From the NCBI GenBank assembly GCA_902625365.1, contig CACOAX010000008.1, positions 1 through 35,942 on the forward strand: a stretch of DNA of 35,942 bases. Reading direction: 5' to 3'. The stretch comes from an uncultured Alphaproteobacteria bacterium. GTDB taxonomy: Bacteria > Pseudomonadota > Alphaproteobacteria > HIMB59 > GCA-002718135. Under the pieces are notes generated by a model that saw only the letters and a program-made list of their open reading frames with translations, was not told where the DNA came from and searched no databases. Position numbers and translations under genes: made by a program. Positions 24,732 through 32,733 of the stretch are shown here, in pieces; position 1 is the first letter of the stretch; each line of letters starts with the position of its first letter.

Positions 24732-25319
24732 CAAAATACCAATTAAAACTAAAATAAATCCTGATATTTTTTGTATTATACCCTGCCTTTTTTGGAAAAA
24801 ATCATTCATTCCATAACTTGTCACAACAAGAGAAACAATAATGTACCAAATACCATCAATAACGGAAGCTGTTACAACAAGAATTGAATGAGAATAAAAG
24901 GAGGCATCAATTTTTACAAATTGAGAAAAGACAGCTGAAAACCATATAAGAATTTTGGGATTAAAAATTGCTATCAAAAATCCTTGTAGGAAAGAATTAA
25001 TACTTTTTTGTTCCTTAATTTTATCTATTTCCTCATTTTTTTTTAATATAAATTGAAAACCTAAATATAATAAAAAAAGAATTCCAATTATTTGAATTAA
25101 TTGAAATAATAATTCGTTTGCTGTTAAAATTATTGATAATCCAGTAACTGCAAAAATTGCATACACACCCATTCCTAATCCATGACCAACAGCAGTCATG
25201 AAACCAGCAAATCGATTAATTGTAATACTATTTCTAATAATTAACGCTAAACTTGGACCTGGTGACATTGCTCCTGCAACACAGACAGTAGCAAACTGAA
25301 GCCAAAATATAAAAGTCAC
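24711..25319 (-). CDS. LysE/RhtB-family amino-acid exporter
   Basis: Inner-membrane efflux protein (202 aa) with five or six hydrophobic segments. The family signature is visible near the N-terminus: ATVCVAGAMSPGPSLALIIRNSI, followed by GFMTAVGHGLGMGVYAIFAVTGL. FNPKILIWFSAVFSQF in the middle is also typical. The start is GTG, directly abutting the pdxJ stop (TAA-GTG), so it should depend on pdxJ translation. The substrate cannot be assigned; homologues export Lys, Thr, homoserine or other amino acids. Confidence 0.87.
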   Translation of the reverse strand: MTFIFWLQFATVCVAGAMSPGPSLALIIRNSITINRFAGFMTAVGHGLGMGVYAIFAVTGLSIILTANELLFQLIQIIGILFLLYLGFQFILKKNEEIDKIKEQKSINSFLQGFLIAIFNPKILIWFSAVFSQFVKIDASFYSHSILVVTASVIDGIWYIIVSLVVTSYGMNDFFQKRQGIIQKISGFILVLIGILLIVDFF

Positions 25320-26054
25320 TTATTTATTTGTTAGGGTTAAATATTTTTTGATGGTTTCTTGTAAGCCAAATTCAAAAGTATCACAGATGAGAGCATGACC
25401 AATAGATACCTCTTTAACATTATTTATTTTATCTAAAAAAAACTTTAAATTTTCTAAATTTAAATCATGACCAGCATTTAATTCAATTTTTGGAAACTCT
25501 TTTTTTAGATAGTTTGTTACATCTATATAATCTTTAATTGCTTTTTCCTTATTTTCATTAAAGGTATGAGCATAATCAAAAGTATAAAGTTCTACTCTAT
25601 CAGTCTTTATTACTTCTAAATTTTCCAGTGTATTTATAGATGGGTTAATAAATATTGAAACTCGAATATTATTTCTCTTAAATTCACTAACTATATTTGT
25701 TAATAAATTTTTGTTAGTTTCACAGTCCCAACCAAAAGAAGAGGTAAGAGCACCAGGTGGATCTGGCACTAAAGTTACTTGATCTGGTTTAACTTCAATT
25801 ACTTTTTTGACAAAAAAATCTGATGGATATCCTTCTATATTGAATTCTTTATTTTCAAATTTTGACAACAGACTTTTTAATGGATCTAGATCAGAAAATT
25901 TAGCGTGTCTTTCATCAGGACGAGGATGTACAGTAATTCCATCTGCTCCGTAGTTTAAGCATTTCTTACTAATATCAATCAAGTTTGGTAAATTAGCACC
26001 TCTAGCATTTCTTACTAAAGCAAACTTATTTACATTAACACTTAAGGCTGTCAT
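25320..26054 (-). CDS. pdxJ: Pyridoxine 5'-phosphate synthase (PdxJ), divergent subtype
   Basis: Condenses 3-amino-2-oxopropyl phosphate with 1-deoxy-D-xylulose 5-phosphate to pyridoxine 5'-phosphate, the last ring-forming step of DXP-dependent vitamin B6 synthesis. 244 aa. Core motifs: LSVNVNKFALVRNARG, GADGITVHPRPDERHAKFSDL, FNIEGYPS, VTLVPDPPGALTSSFGWD. The classical enterobacterial form has NIDHxATLRNARG and LNLEMA; here the DH of the first motif is NK and NLEMA is NIEGY, as I recall in Bacteroidota PdxJ. It is 9 bases after the glutathione transferase gene and abuts lysE, making a three-gene operon. Confidence 0.87.
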   Translation of the reverse strand: MTALSVNVNKFALVRNARGANLPNLIDISKKCLNYGADGITVHPRPDERHAKFSDLDPLKSLLSKFENKEFNIEGYPSDFFVKKVIEVKPDQVTLVPDPPGALTSSFGWDCETNKNLLTNIVSEFKRNNIRVSIFINPSINTLENLEVIKTDRVELYTFDYAHTFNENKEKAIKDYIDVTNYLKKEFPKIELNAGHDLNLENLKFFLDKINNVKEVSIGHALICDTFEFGLQETIKKYLTLTNK

Positions 26055-26063
26055 ATTGAATTA

Positions 26064-26720
26064 TTATATAACTTTTCCATATGTTTTTATCATCCATTCA
26101 TGCACTTTTGGATGATTATATATTTCTTCTCTTAATTTTTTTAACCTTTCGTATGGTTCTAGTATATCAGTTGGCACTCCATCTAAAAGTCCAGAAGTGA
26201 GCCAACCAAGTAGTCTCCAAATTGCCAAATCAGCAATAGAAATTTTTTTACCAACAAAAAAATGTGACTCATTATTTTTCTCAAGTAAGTTTTCAAGAAA
26301 TGCAAACCATTTTGGTAGATGTTTTGTTGCTAATATTTTTCTCGCTAATTCTAATCGATCCTTTTCTTTATCTCTGCCAGATAGAGTTACAAGGTAGTTC
26401 ATATCTTGAGCTGCATCAATAATCTGATCAATTTTAGCTGCTTCAAGATTATTATTTTTTGGATATAAGTCTGTTAACTTTCCACAAAATCTTGCAATTG
26501 CACCTGTTTGAGCAATTATTTCCCCATCAACATCTAATACTGGCAATTGTTTAAAAGGAGCTATTTGATTATTAGGTAATAATCCTGTTGCTTTTAAGTT
26601 ATCTATTTCTTTTCCATCTATTCTATAATCTTTAAAAGGAATATCTCCTATAAATAGAGCTAATCTTGTTACTTCTGCTCTCCAGAAAGGTATTTTAAAA
26701 TAGTATAATGTAATTTCCAT
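26064..26720 (-). CDS. Glutathione S-transferase-family protein
   Basis: A soluble GST-like protein (218 aa). The thioredoxin-like N-terminal domain is about 1-80: LYYFKIPFWRAEVTRLAL, then the cis-Pro glutathione-site motif QLPVLDVDGEIIAQTGAIARF. The helical C-terminal domain (about 90-218) includes FFVGKKISIADLAIW. The shape resembles the sigma/alpha-like GSTs with Tyr near residue 6. The substrate is unknown. It heads a minus-strand group with pdxJ and the LysE-type gene and diverges from the next gene by only 35 bases. Confidence 0.85.
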   Translation of the reverse strand: MEITLYYFKIPFWRAEVTRLALFIGDIPFKDYRIDGKEIDNLKATGLLPNNQIAPFKQLPVLDVDGEIIAQTGAIARFCGKLTDLYPKNNNLEAAKIDQIIDAAQDMNYLVTLSGRDKEKDRLELARKILATKHLPKWFAFLENLLEKNNESHFFVGKKISIADLAIWRLLGWLTSGLLDGVPTDILEPYERLKKLREEIYNHPKVHEWMIKTYGKVI

Positions 26721-26755
26721 ATTGCTTATTTATTTTTTTTACATGATACACAGAT

Positions 26756-27157
26756 ATGTTCAAAAAAAATATAAATAAATTGATTATAATAATTAATATT
26801 ATTTTCTTCTCTTATTATTCTACTCAACTACTAATATTTACGGATGAATTTACTTTAAATAATTTAGGCTTCTTTAACCATGCAGTTGCAGGATTATCTG
26901 AAATAATTGGTATAATATTTTTATCTTTTGTAGTAGCTCTTATAACGATTATTTTTAGAGGAATTGATAAACAGGCCCCCTTTATTTATTGTATTTTTAT
27001 ACTTCAATTTTTAGTATCTGTTAATTTCTGGAGGTATGTATTTACAAATAGCCCAGGAGAAACAAACTTGTATATTATTACTATTAATGCATTTATTTTT
27101 ACATTTGTTACAGCTTTAAATTTATTATTTATAATTAGAAATTATAATAATATTTAA
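26756..27157 (+). CDS. Small hypothetical membrane protein
   Basis: I do not recognise this 133-aa protein. It has four hydrophobic stretches, at about 8-28, 45-66, 75-95 and 104-126, separated by short loops (FTDEFTLNNLGFFNHAV, FRGIDKQAP, RYVFTNSPGETN). This predicts a four-helix inner-membrane protein with no soluble domain. It has no Cys/His cluster or obvious catalytic residue. It lies 42 bases before the beta-lactamase-fold gene on the same strand, so co-transcription is likely. The amino-acid composition looks like a real membrane protein and no longer overlapping frame competes. Confidence 0.65.
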   Translation: MFKKNINKLIIIINIIFFSYYSTQLLIFTDEFTLNNLGFFNHAVAGLSEIIGIIFLSFVVALITIIFRGIDKQAPFIYCIFILQFLVSVNFWRYVFTNSPGETNLYIITINAFIFTFVTALNLLFIIRNYNNI

Positions 27158-27199
27158 TATTATTATATTATTAAAATAATTACTTATATAAAGTTTTTT

Positions 27200-28363
27200 A
27201 TGAATATCAAAATACTTAGCGCGAATATTAAAAATATTTTTGATAAAAACAATGTTCCATCCTTATCTGTTATAATTACTAATAAGGATAAAAATATATT
27301 TGAACAATACCATGGTTACAATCATTTAGAAAAAAAAATTCCTTTTGATGAAAATTCAATTGTAAGAATTGCATCTATGACTAAACCAATTACATCTTTG
27401 TGTATTTTTCAATTAATAGAAAAAAACTTAATTAGTTTAGAAACTAAACTTGAAGACATTGATAAACGTTTTTCAAAAATAAAAATTGTTCAATTAGTAG
27501 ATAATAATATTAAGTTTAAAAAAGCTAATAATAAAATAAAAATTAAACATTTATTAAATCATACTTCAGGATATGGTTACCAATTTCTTAATCCAGAAAT
27601 TAAATATTTAGTCGACCAAAAATTATTACAAGATATACAAGACGATGGACAAGATTTTCTTGATGCTCCAATTTTATTTGAACCTGGAACTAAATGGAAT
27701 TATGGCATAAGTACTGATTTACTTGGCTACATAATTGAAAAATTAACAAATAAAAAATTAAATGATTACATGAAAGAAAATTTATTTGACAAACTTGATA
27801 TGCATAACACTACTTTTAAATTGAATGAAAACAATTTTAAAAATCTAGCTTATATCTATAACTATATTGACAATGGACTAATGATTAATAAAGATATTGC
27901 TAAATATCAGGATGATAGAGTAAGTAGATCTTTTGACTCAGGTGGAGGAGGATTAGTTTCAACAACTCAAGATTATGCAAAATTTATGCGTTTATTCCTA
28001 AATAATAACAATCTTATCATTTCTCAAAAATCAATAAATTTAATGAAAACTAATCAAATAGGTAAACTTGAAGTTGAATCTATCTCATCTGTTGATCATG
28101 GGTTAGCAGCATCATTAGATTATGATGATAGTGTTGAAAAAAAATTTGGATATGGTTTTATGATAAATAATAATAATACTCTTCAAGGCAGACCAAAAGG
28201 CAGTATTTCATGGTCAGGCATCTTTAATAGTTTTTTTTGGATAGATTTTAAACATAACATAGGGTGTGCAATATTTATGCAAATGTTACCATATTTAAAT
28301 GAAATATCTTTAAAGACATATTATGAAATAGAAACATGTATTTATAAAAATATAAATAAATAA
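27200..28363 (+). CDS. Beta-lactamase-fold serine hydrolase (class C / EstB-like)
   Basis: Serine hydrolase of the beta-lactamase/transpeptidase-like family (387 aa). The nucleophile motif SMTK is at 59-62, the catalytic Tyr168 is in WNYGISTDLLGYIIEKL, and HLLNHTSGYGYQF follows the family pattern. A third-motif candidate lies in the C-terminal stretch SISWSGIFNSFFWID. There is no signal peptide, which favours a cytoplasmic esterase or peptidase rather than an antibiotic-resistance enzyme. It ends 4 bases before the convergent DUF4174 gene. Substrate unknown. Confidence 0.85.
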   Translation: MNIKILSANIKNIFDKNNVPSLSVIITNKDKNIFEQYHGYNHLEKKIPFDENSIVRIASMTKPITSLCIFQLIEKNLISLETKLEDIDKRFSKIKIVQLVDNNIKFKKANNKIKIKHLLNHTSGYGYQFLNPEIKYLVDQKLLQDIQDDGQDFLDAPILFEPGTKWNYGISTDLLGYIIEKLTNKKLNDYMKENLFDKLDMHNTTFKLNENNFKNLAYIYNYIDNGLMINKDIAKYQDDRVSRSFDSGGGGLVSTTQDYAKFMRLFLNNNNLIISQKSINLMKTNQIGKLEVESISSVDHGLAASLDYDDSVEKKFGYGFMINNNNTLQGRPKGSISWSGIFNSFFWIDFKHNIGCAIFMQMLPYLNEISLKTYYEIETCIYKNINK

Positions 28364-28367
28364 TAAT

Positions 28368-28754
28368 TTAGCATTTATCTTTAATCATCTCTTCTTTTCG
28401 CATAGGCATAGAATCAATTATATAAAATAATCTTAAAAAAATTTTGTCATCTTTGCTATAATCTTTAATTAATCCATCATAACCAATTAACCATATTCCA
28501 AAATTTTTATTTACAAAACTTGGTATTTTAAAAATATCATTTCTAAAATTTTCAAAGAAAATAAATTCTAAATTTCTATCTTTTATTGAACATTTATTGT
28601 CAGCAATGAATTTTTTTGATGATAGATAAATATTGTCCTCTTTAATTTTGAAAGAAATAATAACTAATCTCTTTTCCCATTTTAACTCAGATATTTGTTT
28701 CGCCATAATTTCTAAATTTACAAAAAAAACTAAGATTACAATAATATATTTCAT
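28368..28754 (-). CDS. DUF4174-family secreted or membrane-anchored protein
   Basis: A 128-aa protein with an N-terminal hydrophobic segment (3-18), likely a signal peptide ending near IMAKQ. The rest fits DUF4174: LKWEKRLVIISF near the start, IWLIGYDGLIKDYSK in the middle and the diagnostic IDSMPMRKEEM at the C-terminus. The family has a thioredoxin-like pattern but unknown function. ATG at 28754 lies only 5 bases beyond the CCA end of the tRNA-Thr, with no SD, so this gene is probably read from a tRNA-processed, nearly leaderless transcript. Confidence 0.7.
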   Translation of the reverse strand: MKYIIVILVFFVNLEIMAKQISELKWEKRLVIISFKIKEDNIYLSSKKFIADNKCSIKDRNLEFIFFENFRNDIFKIPSFVNKNFGIWLIGYDGLIKDYSKDDKIFLRLFYIIDSMPMRKEEMIKDKC

Positions 28755-28759
28755 TTTAA

Positions 28760-28834
28760 TGGTGCTGATACCGAGAATCGAACTTGGATCTGACCGTTAC
28801 CAACGGCCTGTAATAACCATTATACTATATCAGC
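28760..28834 (-). tRNA. tRNA-Thr (anticodon GGU), CCA encoded
   Basis: Read on the minus strand the 75-base gene has a perfect 7-bp acceptor stem (GCTGATA/TATCAGC), D-arm GTAT...TTAC, anticodon arm GGCCG-TTGGTAA-CGGTC with GGT at 34-36, variable loop AGAT, T-loop TTCGATT, then ACCA. The start GCTGATA resembles bacterial Thr tRNAs. There is an A.C mismatch in the middle of the T-stem (CCAAG/CTCGG). Its first five bases overlap the end of the MFS gene at 28830, whose TGA stop is contained in the acceptor stem. Confidence 0.93.
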
Positions 28835-29984
28835 TTTTATTATCTTTGTTCATTAAGTATAATAATAATAAACCATTGATTGCCCATATTACAGAAAGAA
28901 CATACATATTAAAGGTTAAGCCATAATATTCTGCCATGTATCCAACTATAACTGGCCCAAAAATAAAACCTGCAAATCCTAGCGTTGCCAAGTTAGATAC
29001 AGTTAAGTTTATAGGTTCATTAGAACTCTTTATTGCTTGCCGATAAACTATAGCAACAAAATTTGCAGTACCAAATCCAAATAATATCATTCCTGGAATT
29101 ATAAAATGAAGATTCATAGTAACAACCGATAATCCTAATATTATACAAGAAAATAAACTAAAGTATCCACCAACTATTTGTTCATTTAAAAAAATAATTA
29201 ATTTACTTGCAAGTACTCTTGCAAATATTTCACCTAGATTAAAAAATAATATAATAATTCCACCTAAATATAATGGAGCTTTCAGATCTTTTGTTAACCA
29301 AACGGGAGACCAATCAATAATTATACCTAAGGTTGCAAAATTCATCATCAATAAAAAACCATAAATAAAAACATTTCCTGAAGGTAATTTAAACTTTAAA
29401 ATTTTTTGAATAGGTTCAATTTGTTTTTTCATCCCAAATGTTAAGATAATTAAAATATAAATAAAGAAAACTGTACCTATTAAAACAAAAGTAATTCTCG
29501 GATCTGAAATATTTTGAATAAAAAAAGCTGCGCATAATGCTCCAAAAAGTGATCCTGCACTGAAACAAGCTTGAAATAAAGGCGTAACTATTTTTGATGT
29601 TTTTTCTTCAATAATAGAGATTTGTGTTTGCATGGTAGGAAATAAAAGACCTATGGAAATTCCAAAAGGTATCCATGAAATTAAGAATGTTTTATAATTG
29701 GGTACACTTATTAATAAAAGGGGGCAAAAAGAAAAGATAAGTATACCTATAACTATAGTTTTTGTTGTTCCTATTTTAGGAACTATTACTCTTCCTGATA
29801 TTTGATTAGAAAAGAAATTGAAAATTCCAAATATAAAAATACCAAATCCAAGCTGAGATTCAGTAATATTAAGTCTATCTATATTCCAAGGAATATGAAC
29901 AAAATATACTCCTATTATAAACATTAATAAAAAAGCTACACCAAAGCATGCATTTCTCTGTTTTTTAAAACTATTTTCGCTCAT
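28830..29984 (-). CDS. MFS transporter, paralogue 1
   Basis: Major facilitator superfamily protein (384 aa) with about 12 hydrophobic segments. The inter-helix signature between segments 2 and 3 appears as FSNQISGRVIVPKIGTTKTIV. The C-terminal part has YRQAIKSSNEPINLTVSNLATLGF. It is a clear paralogue of the MFS protein at 34714-35859: both share IPWN/TPWN near the start, SNQI(S/A)GR(V/I)(L)VPK and the RQA(I/V)K(S/Q)SNE segment. The substrate is unknown. Its stop codon lies in the tRNA-Thr, so the two must be transcribed together. Confidence 0.85.
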   Translation of the reverse strand: MSENSFKKQRNACFGVAFLLMFIIGVYFVHIPWNIDRLNITESQLGFGIFIFGIFNFFSNQISGRVIVPKIGTTKTIVIGILIFSFCPLLLISVPNYKTFLISWIPFGISIGLLFPTMQTQISIIEEKTSKIVTPLFQACFSAGSLFGALCAAFFIQNISDPRITFVLIGTVFFIYILIILTFGMKKQIEPIQKILKFKLPSGNVFIYGFLLMMNFATLGIIIDWSPVWLTKDLKAPLYLGGIIILFFNLGEIFARVLASKLIIFLNEQIVGGYFSLFSCIILGLSVVTMNLHFIIPGMILFGFGTANFVAIVYRQAIKSSNEPINLTVSNLATLGFAGFIFGPVIVGYMAEYYGLTFNMYVLSVIWAINGLLLLYLMNKDNKS

Positions 29985-30047
29985 TTAAATAAATTTATAA
30001 AAATTATTTTAATAAAATAATAGAAAATAAATAAAATCTTTTTCGAC

Positions 30048-30078
30048 AATATTAGCAGGATGAATTCCTACTAATATT
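30048..30078. repeat. Imperfect 31-bp palindrome upstream of the MFS gene
   Basis: AATATTAG (30048-30055) and CTAATATT (30071-30078) pair perfectly. After one C/A mismatch AGGA (30057-30060) pairs with TCCT (30066-30069) around a 5-base loop. It lies 63 bases from the MFS start in the 201-base gap between MFS and the divergent isomerase gene. It could be an operator or an RNA hairpin in the MFS leader. Confidence 0.5.
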
Positions 30079-30117
30079 TTATTCCCAAGTTGTTTCTAAT
30101 ACTCTCATTAATGACAT
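30079..30117 (-). CDS. Possible 12-codon leader ORF upstream of the MFS gene
   Basis: ATG at 30117 encodes MSLMRVLETTWE then TAA, ending right at the palindrome. AGAGGT abuts the first ATG and lies 9 bases before the second in-frame ATG (30108, MRVLETTWE), which is the more plausible start. It could be a leader peptide regulating the MFS gene, or the tail of a deleted gene. Very short, so weak evidence. Confidence 0.2.
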   Translation of the reverse strand: MSLMRVLETTWE

Positions 30118-30185
30118 ACCTCTATAAATTAATATTCATTTATTATATTTATTGAATAATTGAAAATATTTTATATTATATTTTA

Positions 30186-30785
30186 ATGAAACATATAGAT
30201 TTTTGGTTTTCAATTGGAAGTACTTATACATATCTTTCAGTAAGTAGAATTGCTGAAGTGGCAAAGAAAGAGAGTCTATCAATAAATTGGAAACCATTTA
30301 GTGTTAGAAAAATTATGATGGATATGGATAATATACCTTTCACACCTCCATCTAAAAAAGTTAAGTCTGATTACATGTGGAGAGATATAGAAAGAAGAGC
30401 AAAATTTTATGGTTTTGATGCTAAAGTTCCAGCACCTTATCCATTATCACAATTTGATTTAGCCAACCAAATAGCAATACTTGGTATGTCAGAGGGTTGG
30501 GGAGTTGATTATGTTTATAAAACATATCAAAGATGGTTCCAGCAGGGAAAAGAACCAGCAACAGAACCTAATTTAACAGAAATTTTTAATGAACTAGATC
30601 TTGATCATGATGAAATCATTAAAAAAGCTAATGAAGATAAGATAAAAAATCAATATCTACAAAATACTGAGACTGCATACAAAAAAGGCGTTTTTGGAAG
30701 TCCTTCTTTTATTTATGAAGGAGAAGTATTTTGGGGTGACGACAGGCTTGAAGATTGCATTAAATGGATTAACTTAAATAAATGA
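30186..30785 (+). CDS. 2-hydroxychromene-2-carboxylate isomerase / DsbA-family protein
   Basis: Thioredoxin-fold protein (199 aa) of the HCCA-isomerase (kappa-GST/NahD) family. The N-terminus IDFWFSIGSTYTYLSVSRI carries the family's FDF-SPYSYL-type active-site segment with Ser instead of the CXXC of true DsbA. WKPFSVRKIMMD follows, and GVFGSPSFIYEGEVFWGDDRLE is near the C-terminus. Family enzymes use glutathione in aromatic degradation, but many members have unknown substrates. It diverges from the MFS gene and its TGA overlaps the start of a small membrane ORF (TGATG). Confidence 0.85.
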   Translation: MKHIDFWFSIGSTYTYLSVSRIAEVAKKESLSINWKPFSVRKIMMDMDNIPFTPPSKKVKSDYMWRDIERRAKFYGFDAKVPAPYPLSQFDLANQIAILGMSEGWGVDYVYKTYQRWFQQGKEPATEPNLTEIFNELDLDHDEIIKKANEDKIKNQYLQNTETAYKKGVFGSPSFIYEGEVFWGDDRLEDCIKWINLNK

Positions 30786-30901
30786 TGAAATTTTTTAATT
30801 ATATTTTTCCTAAAGGACAGTGGTCAATAACAAGAGTTATTATTTTATTTTTAATTTTTATGATACTTGACTTTATAGTTGTATTTTACAAAATTATATA
30901 A
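30785..30901 (+). CDS. Small single-pass membrane protein, 38 aa
   Basis: ATG at 30785 overlaps the preceding stop (TGATG) and the frame runs 38 codons to TAA at 30899-30901, ten bases before the uup-type gene. A short amphipathic start (MKFFNYIFPKGQWSITR, net positive) precedes one strong hydrophobic helix (about 18-36). Its position between two co-directional genes with a coupled start makes it look real, though I recognise no family. Confidence 0.5.
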   Translation: MKFFNYIFPKGQWSITRVIILFLIFMILDFIVVFYKII

Positions 30902-30911
30902 AACTTAGAAA

Positions 30912-32726
30912 GTGGTAAGCGATTTAATTTTTTCTTTAAGAGATGTAGAAATTAAGTTTGGGAAAAAAATAATTTTCCAAGATTTTAATCTCAATTTACA
31001 TAAGGGAGATATGATCGCTCTTGTAGGAAAAAATGGTGTTGGCAAAACAACATTAATGAGAACAATTAATGGTGATCAAGATTTAGATGCAGGAGAAATT
31101 TGGAATTATCCAAATCTAAAAATAGGATATTTCAATCAAAAATTTGAAACTTTAAAAAGTTCAAGTATTGAGGAAAATTTATCAGATATTGTAAATGAAA
31201 AAAATAGACATTTTGTTGATATATTTTGTGATAAATTAAACTTAAATAAAAATGCAAATATAAAAGAACTCTCCGGTGGTCAGATTAGAAAGGTTTATTT
31301 GATCAGATCTTTATTAATTGATTCAGACGTTCTTTTATTAGATGAACCAACAAATCATTTAGATCTTCAATGTATTGAGTGGTTAGAAAATTTCTTACGT
31401 AATTTAAATAAAACAATTATTTGTGTTAGTCATGATAGAACATTTTTAAGTAACTTTACAAATAAGGTATTTTGGATTGATCGTGGAAAATTACGCGTCA
31501 GTCCTAGAGGTTTTAGAGATTTTGATAAATGGTCTGAAGAATTATTAAATCAAGAGTACAGAGAGCTAAGGAATAGAAAGCAATTTGTTAATATTGAACT
31601 TGAGTGGGCCAATAAAGGAGTTAAAGCTAGAGTTAAAAGGAATGAAAAAAGACTTAAAAGAGCAAAAGAATTAAAATTAAAACTAGAGCAAGATGAAGCA
31701 TCATACAGGAGTGCAATAAAATCTTTAAGACCCCAAGTATCTAAAAAAGCAACTGATCAATCTAAGTTTATTGCTGAGCTACAAGAAGTTTTTGTAAGAT
31801 ATCCAAATCAAAGTGAATTTGTTTTTAAAAATTTATCAATAAAAATTTCGAAAAATGATCGTATCGGTCTGTTAGGTAATAATGGAAGCGGTAAATCAAC
31901 TTTTTTGAGAACATTATTAAATGAAATTAAAATATCAAAAGGAAAAATTAAACTAAAGAAAAATCTAGAATTTTCTTATTTTGATCAAATGCGAAATGAT
32001 CTAAATGGAAGAAAATCTGTTAAAGATATTTTAGTTCCATCAGGAGGAGATTATCTAAAAGTTCAAGGAAAAGATAGACATGTTTGTAGTTATGTTAAAG
32101 ATTTCCAATTTGATCCTAAAAATGTCAACCATACTATACAAACATTATCAGGAGGTGAGCAAAACAGATTACTTTTGGCAAAAGTATTAGCTAATCCAAA
32201 AACTGGACTTATATTAGATGAGCCAACAAATGATCTTGATTTAGAAACTCTTGATTTGTTGACTGAAATGCTATCTAATTACAATGGAACATTATTAATA
32301 GTATCACATGATCGAGATTTCTTAGATCAAACCGTAAATAAAATTTTACATTTTAAAGCGGATGGAAATGTATCACTATTTTTTGGTGGATACAGTGATT
32401 TTTTAAAATCTGAAAATCAAAAAGTTACTGAATATAAAGAAACTAAAAAATCACATTCAGAAAGTAATAAAGTAAAGAATTCACGACCTAGATTATCATA
32501 TAAGTTTCAATATGAAATAGAACAACTGCCAAACCAAATAAAAAATATTCAACAAGAATTAGAAGATATAAAAAATGAATTGAAGGATACAAACTTATAT
32601 TTAGAAAATTTTGAACGCTATCAAGAAATAACTTTAAAAATGGAAGCTCTTAACAGTGATCTCAACATAAAAGAAAATCGATGGTATGAATTAATTAAAA
32701 TGGAAGAGGATTTAGTGAGTAATTGA
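30912..32726 (+). CDS. uup: ABC-F family ATPase, Uup type
   Basis: Soluble ABC-F protein (604 aa) without membrane domains; relatives act on ribosomes or on DNA/translation stress. Domain 1: Walker A GKNGVGKTT (39-47), LSGGQIRKVYLIRSL (120-134), LLLDEPTNHLD (about 141-151). A charged linker with KRNEKRLKRAKELK follows. Domain 2: Walker A GNNGSGKST, LSGGEQNRLLLAKVL, LILDEPTNDLD. The C-terminal region (about 535-604, YKFQYEIEQLPNQIKNIQQELE...) is a coiled coil, which distinguishes Uup from EttA. The start is GTG at 30912 with only a weak SD. Confidence 0.88.
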   Translation: MVSDLIFSLRDVEIKFGKKIIFQDFNLNLHKGDMIALVGKNGVGKTTLMRTINGDQDLDAGEIWNYPNLKIGYFNQKFETLKSSSIEENLSDIVNEKNRHFVDIFCDKLNLNKNANIKELSGGQIRKVYLIRSLLIDSDVLLLDEPTNHLDLQCIEWLENFLRNLNKTIICVSHDRTFLSNFTNKVFWIDRGKLRVSPRGFRDFDKWSEELLNQEYRELRNRKQFVNIELEWANKGVKARVKRNEKRLKRAKELKLKLEQDEASYRSAIKSLRPQVSKKATDQSKFIAELQEVFVRYPNQSEFVFKNLSIKISKNDRIGLLGNNGSGKSTFLRTLLNEIKISKGKIKLKKNLEFSYFDQMRNDLNGRKSVKDILVPSGGDYLKVQGKDRHVCSYVKDFQFDPKNVNHTIQTLSGGEQNRLLLAKVLANPKTGLILDEPTNDLDLETLDLLTEMLSNYNGTLLIVSHDRDFLDQTVNKILHFKADGNVSLFFGGYSDFLKSENQKVTEYKETKKSHSESNKVKNSRPRLSYKFQYEIEQLPNQIKNIQQELEDIKNELKDTNLYLENFERYQEITLKMEALNSDLNIKENRWYELIKMEEDLVSN

Positions 32727-32733
32727 GTTGCAA

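Noticed and set aside
27200-28363. Antibiotic-resistance beta-lactamase
   Set aside because: No signal peptide and the motif context fits the broad esterase/peptidase branch of the fold, so resistance cannot be claimed.
28633-28926. Plus-strand open frame running through the tRNA
   Set aside because: It spans the tRNA and the ends of two convincing genes on the other strand; part of its translation (IPRIELGSDRYQRPV) is simply the antisense of the tRNA.
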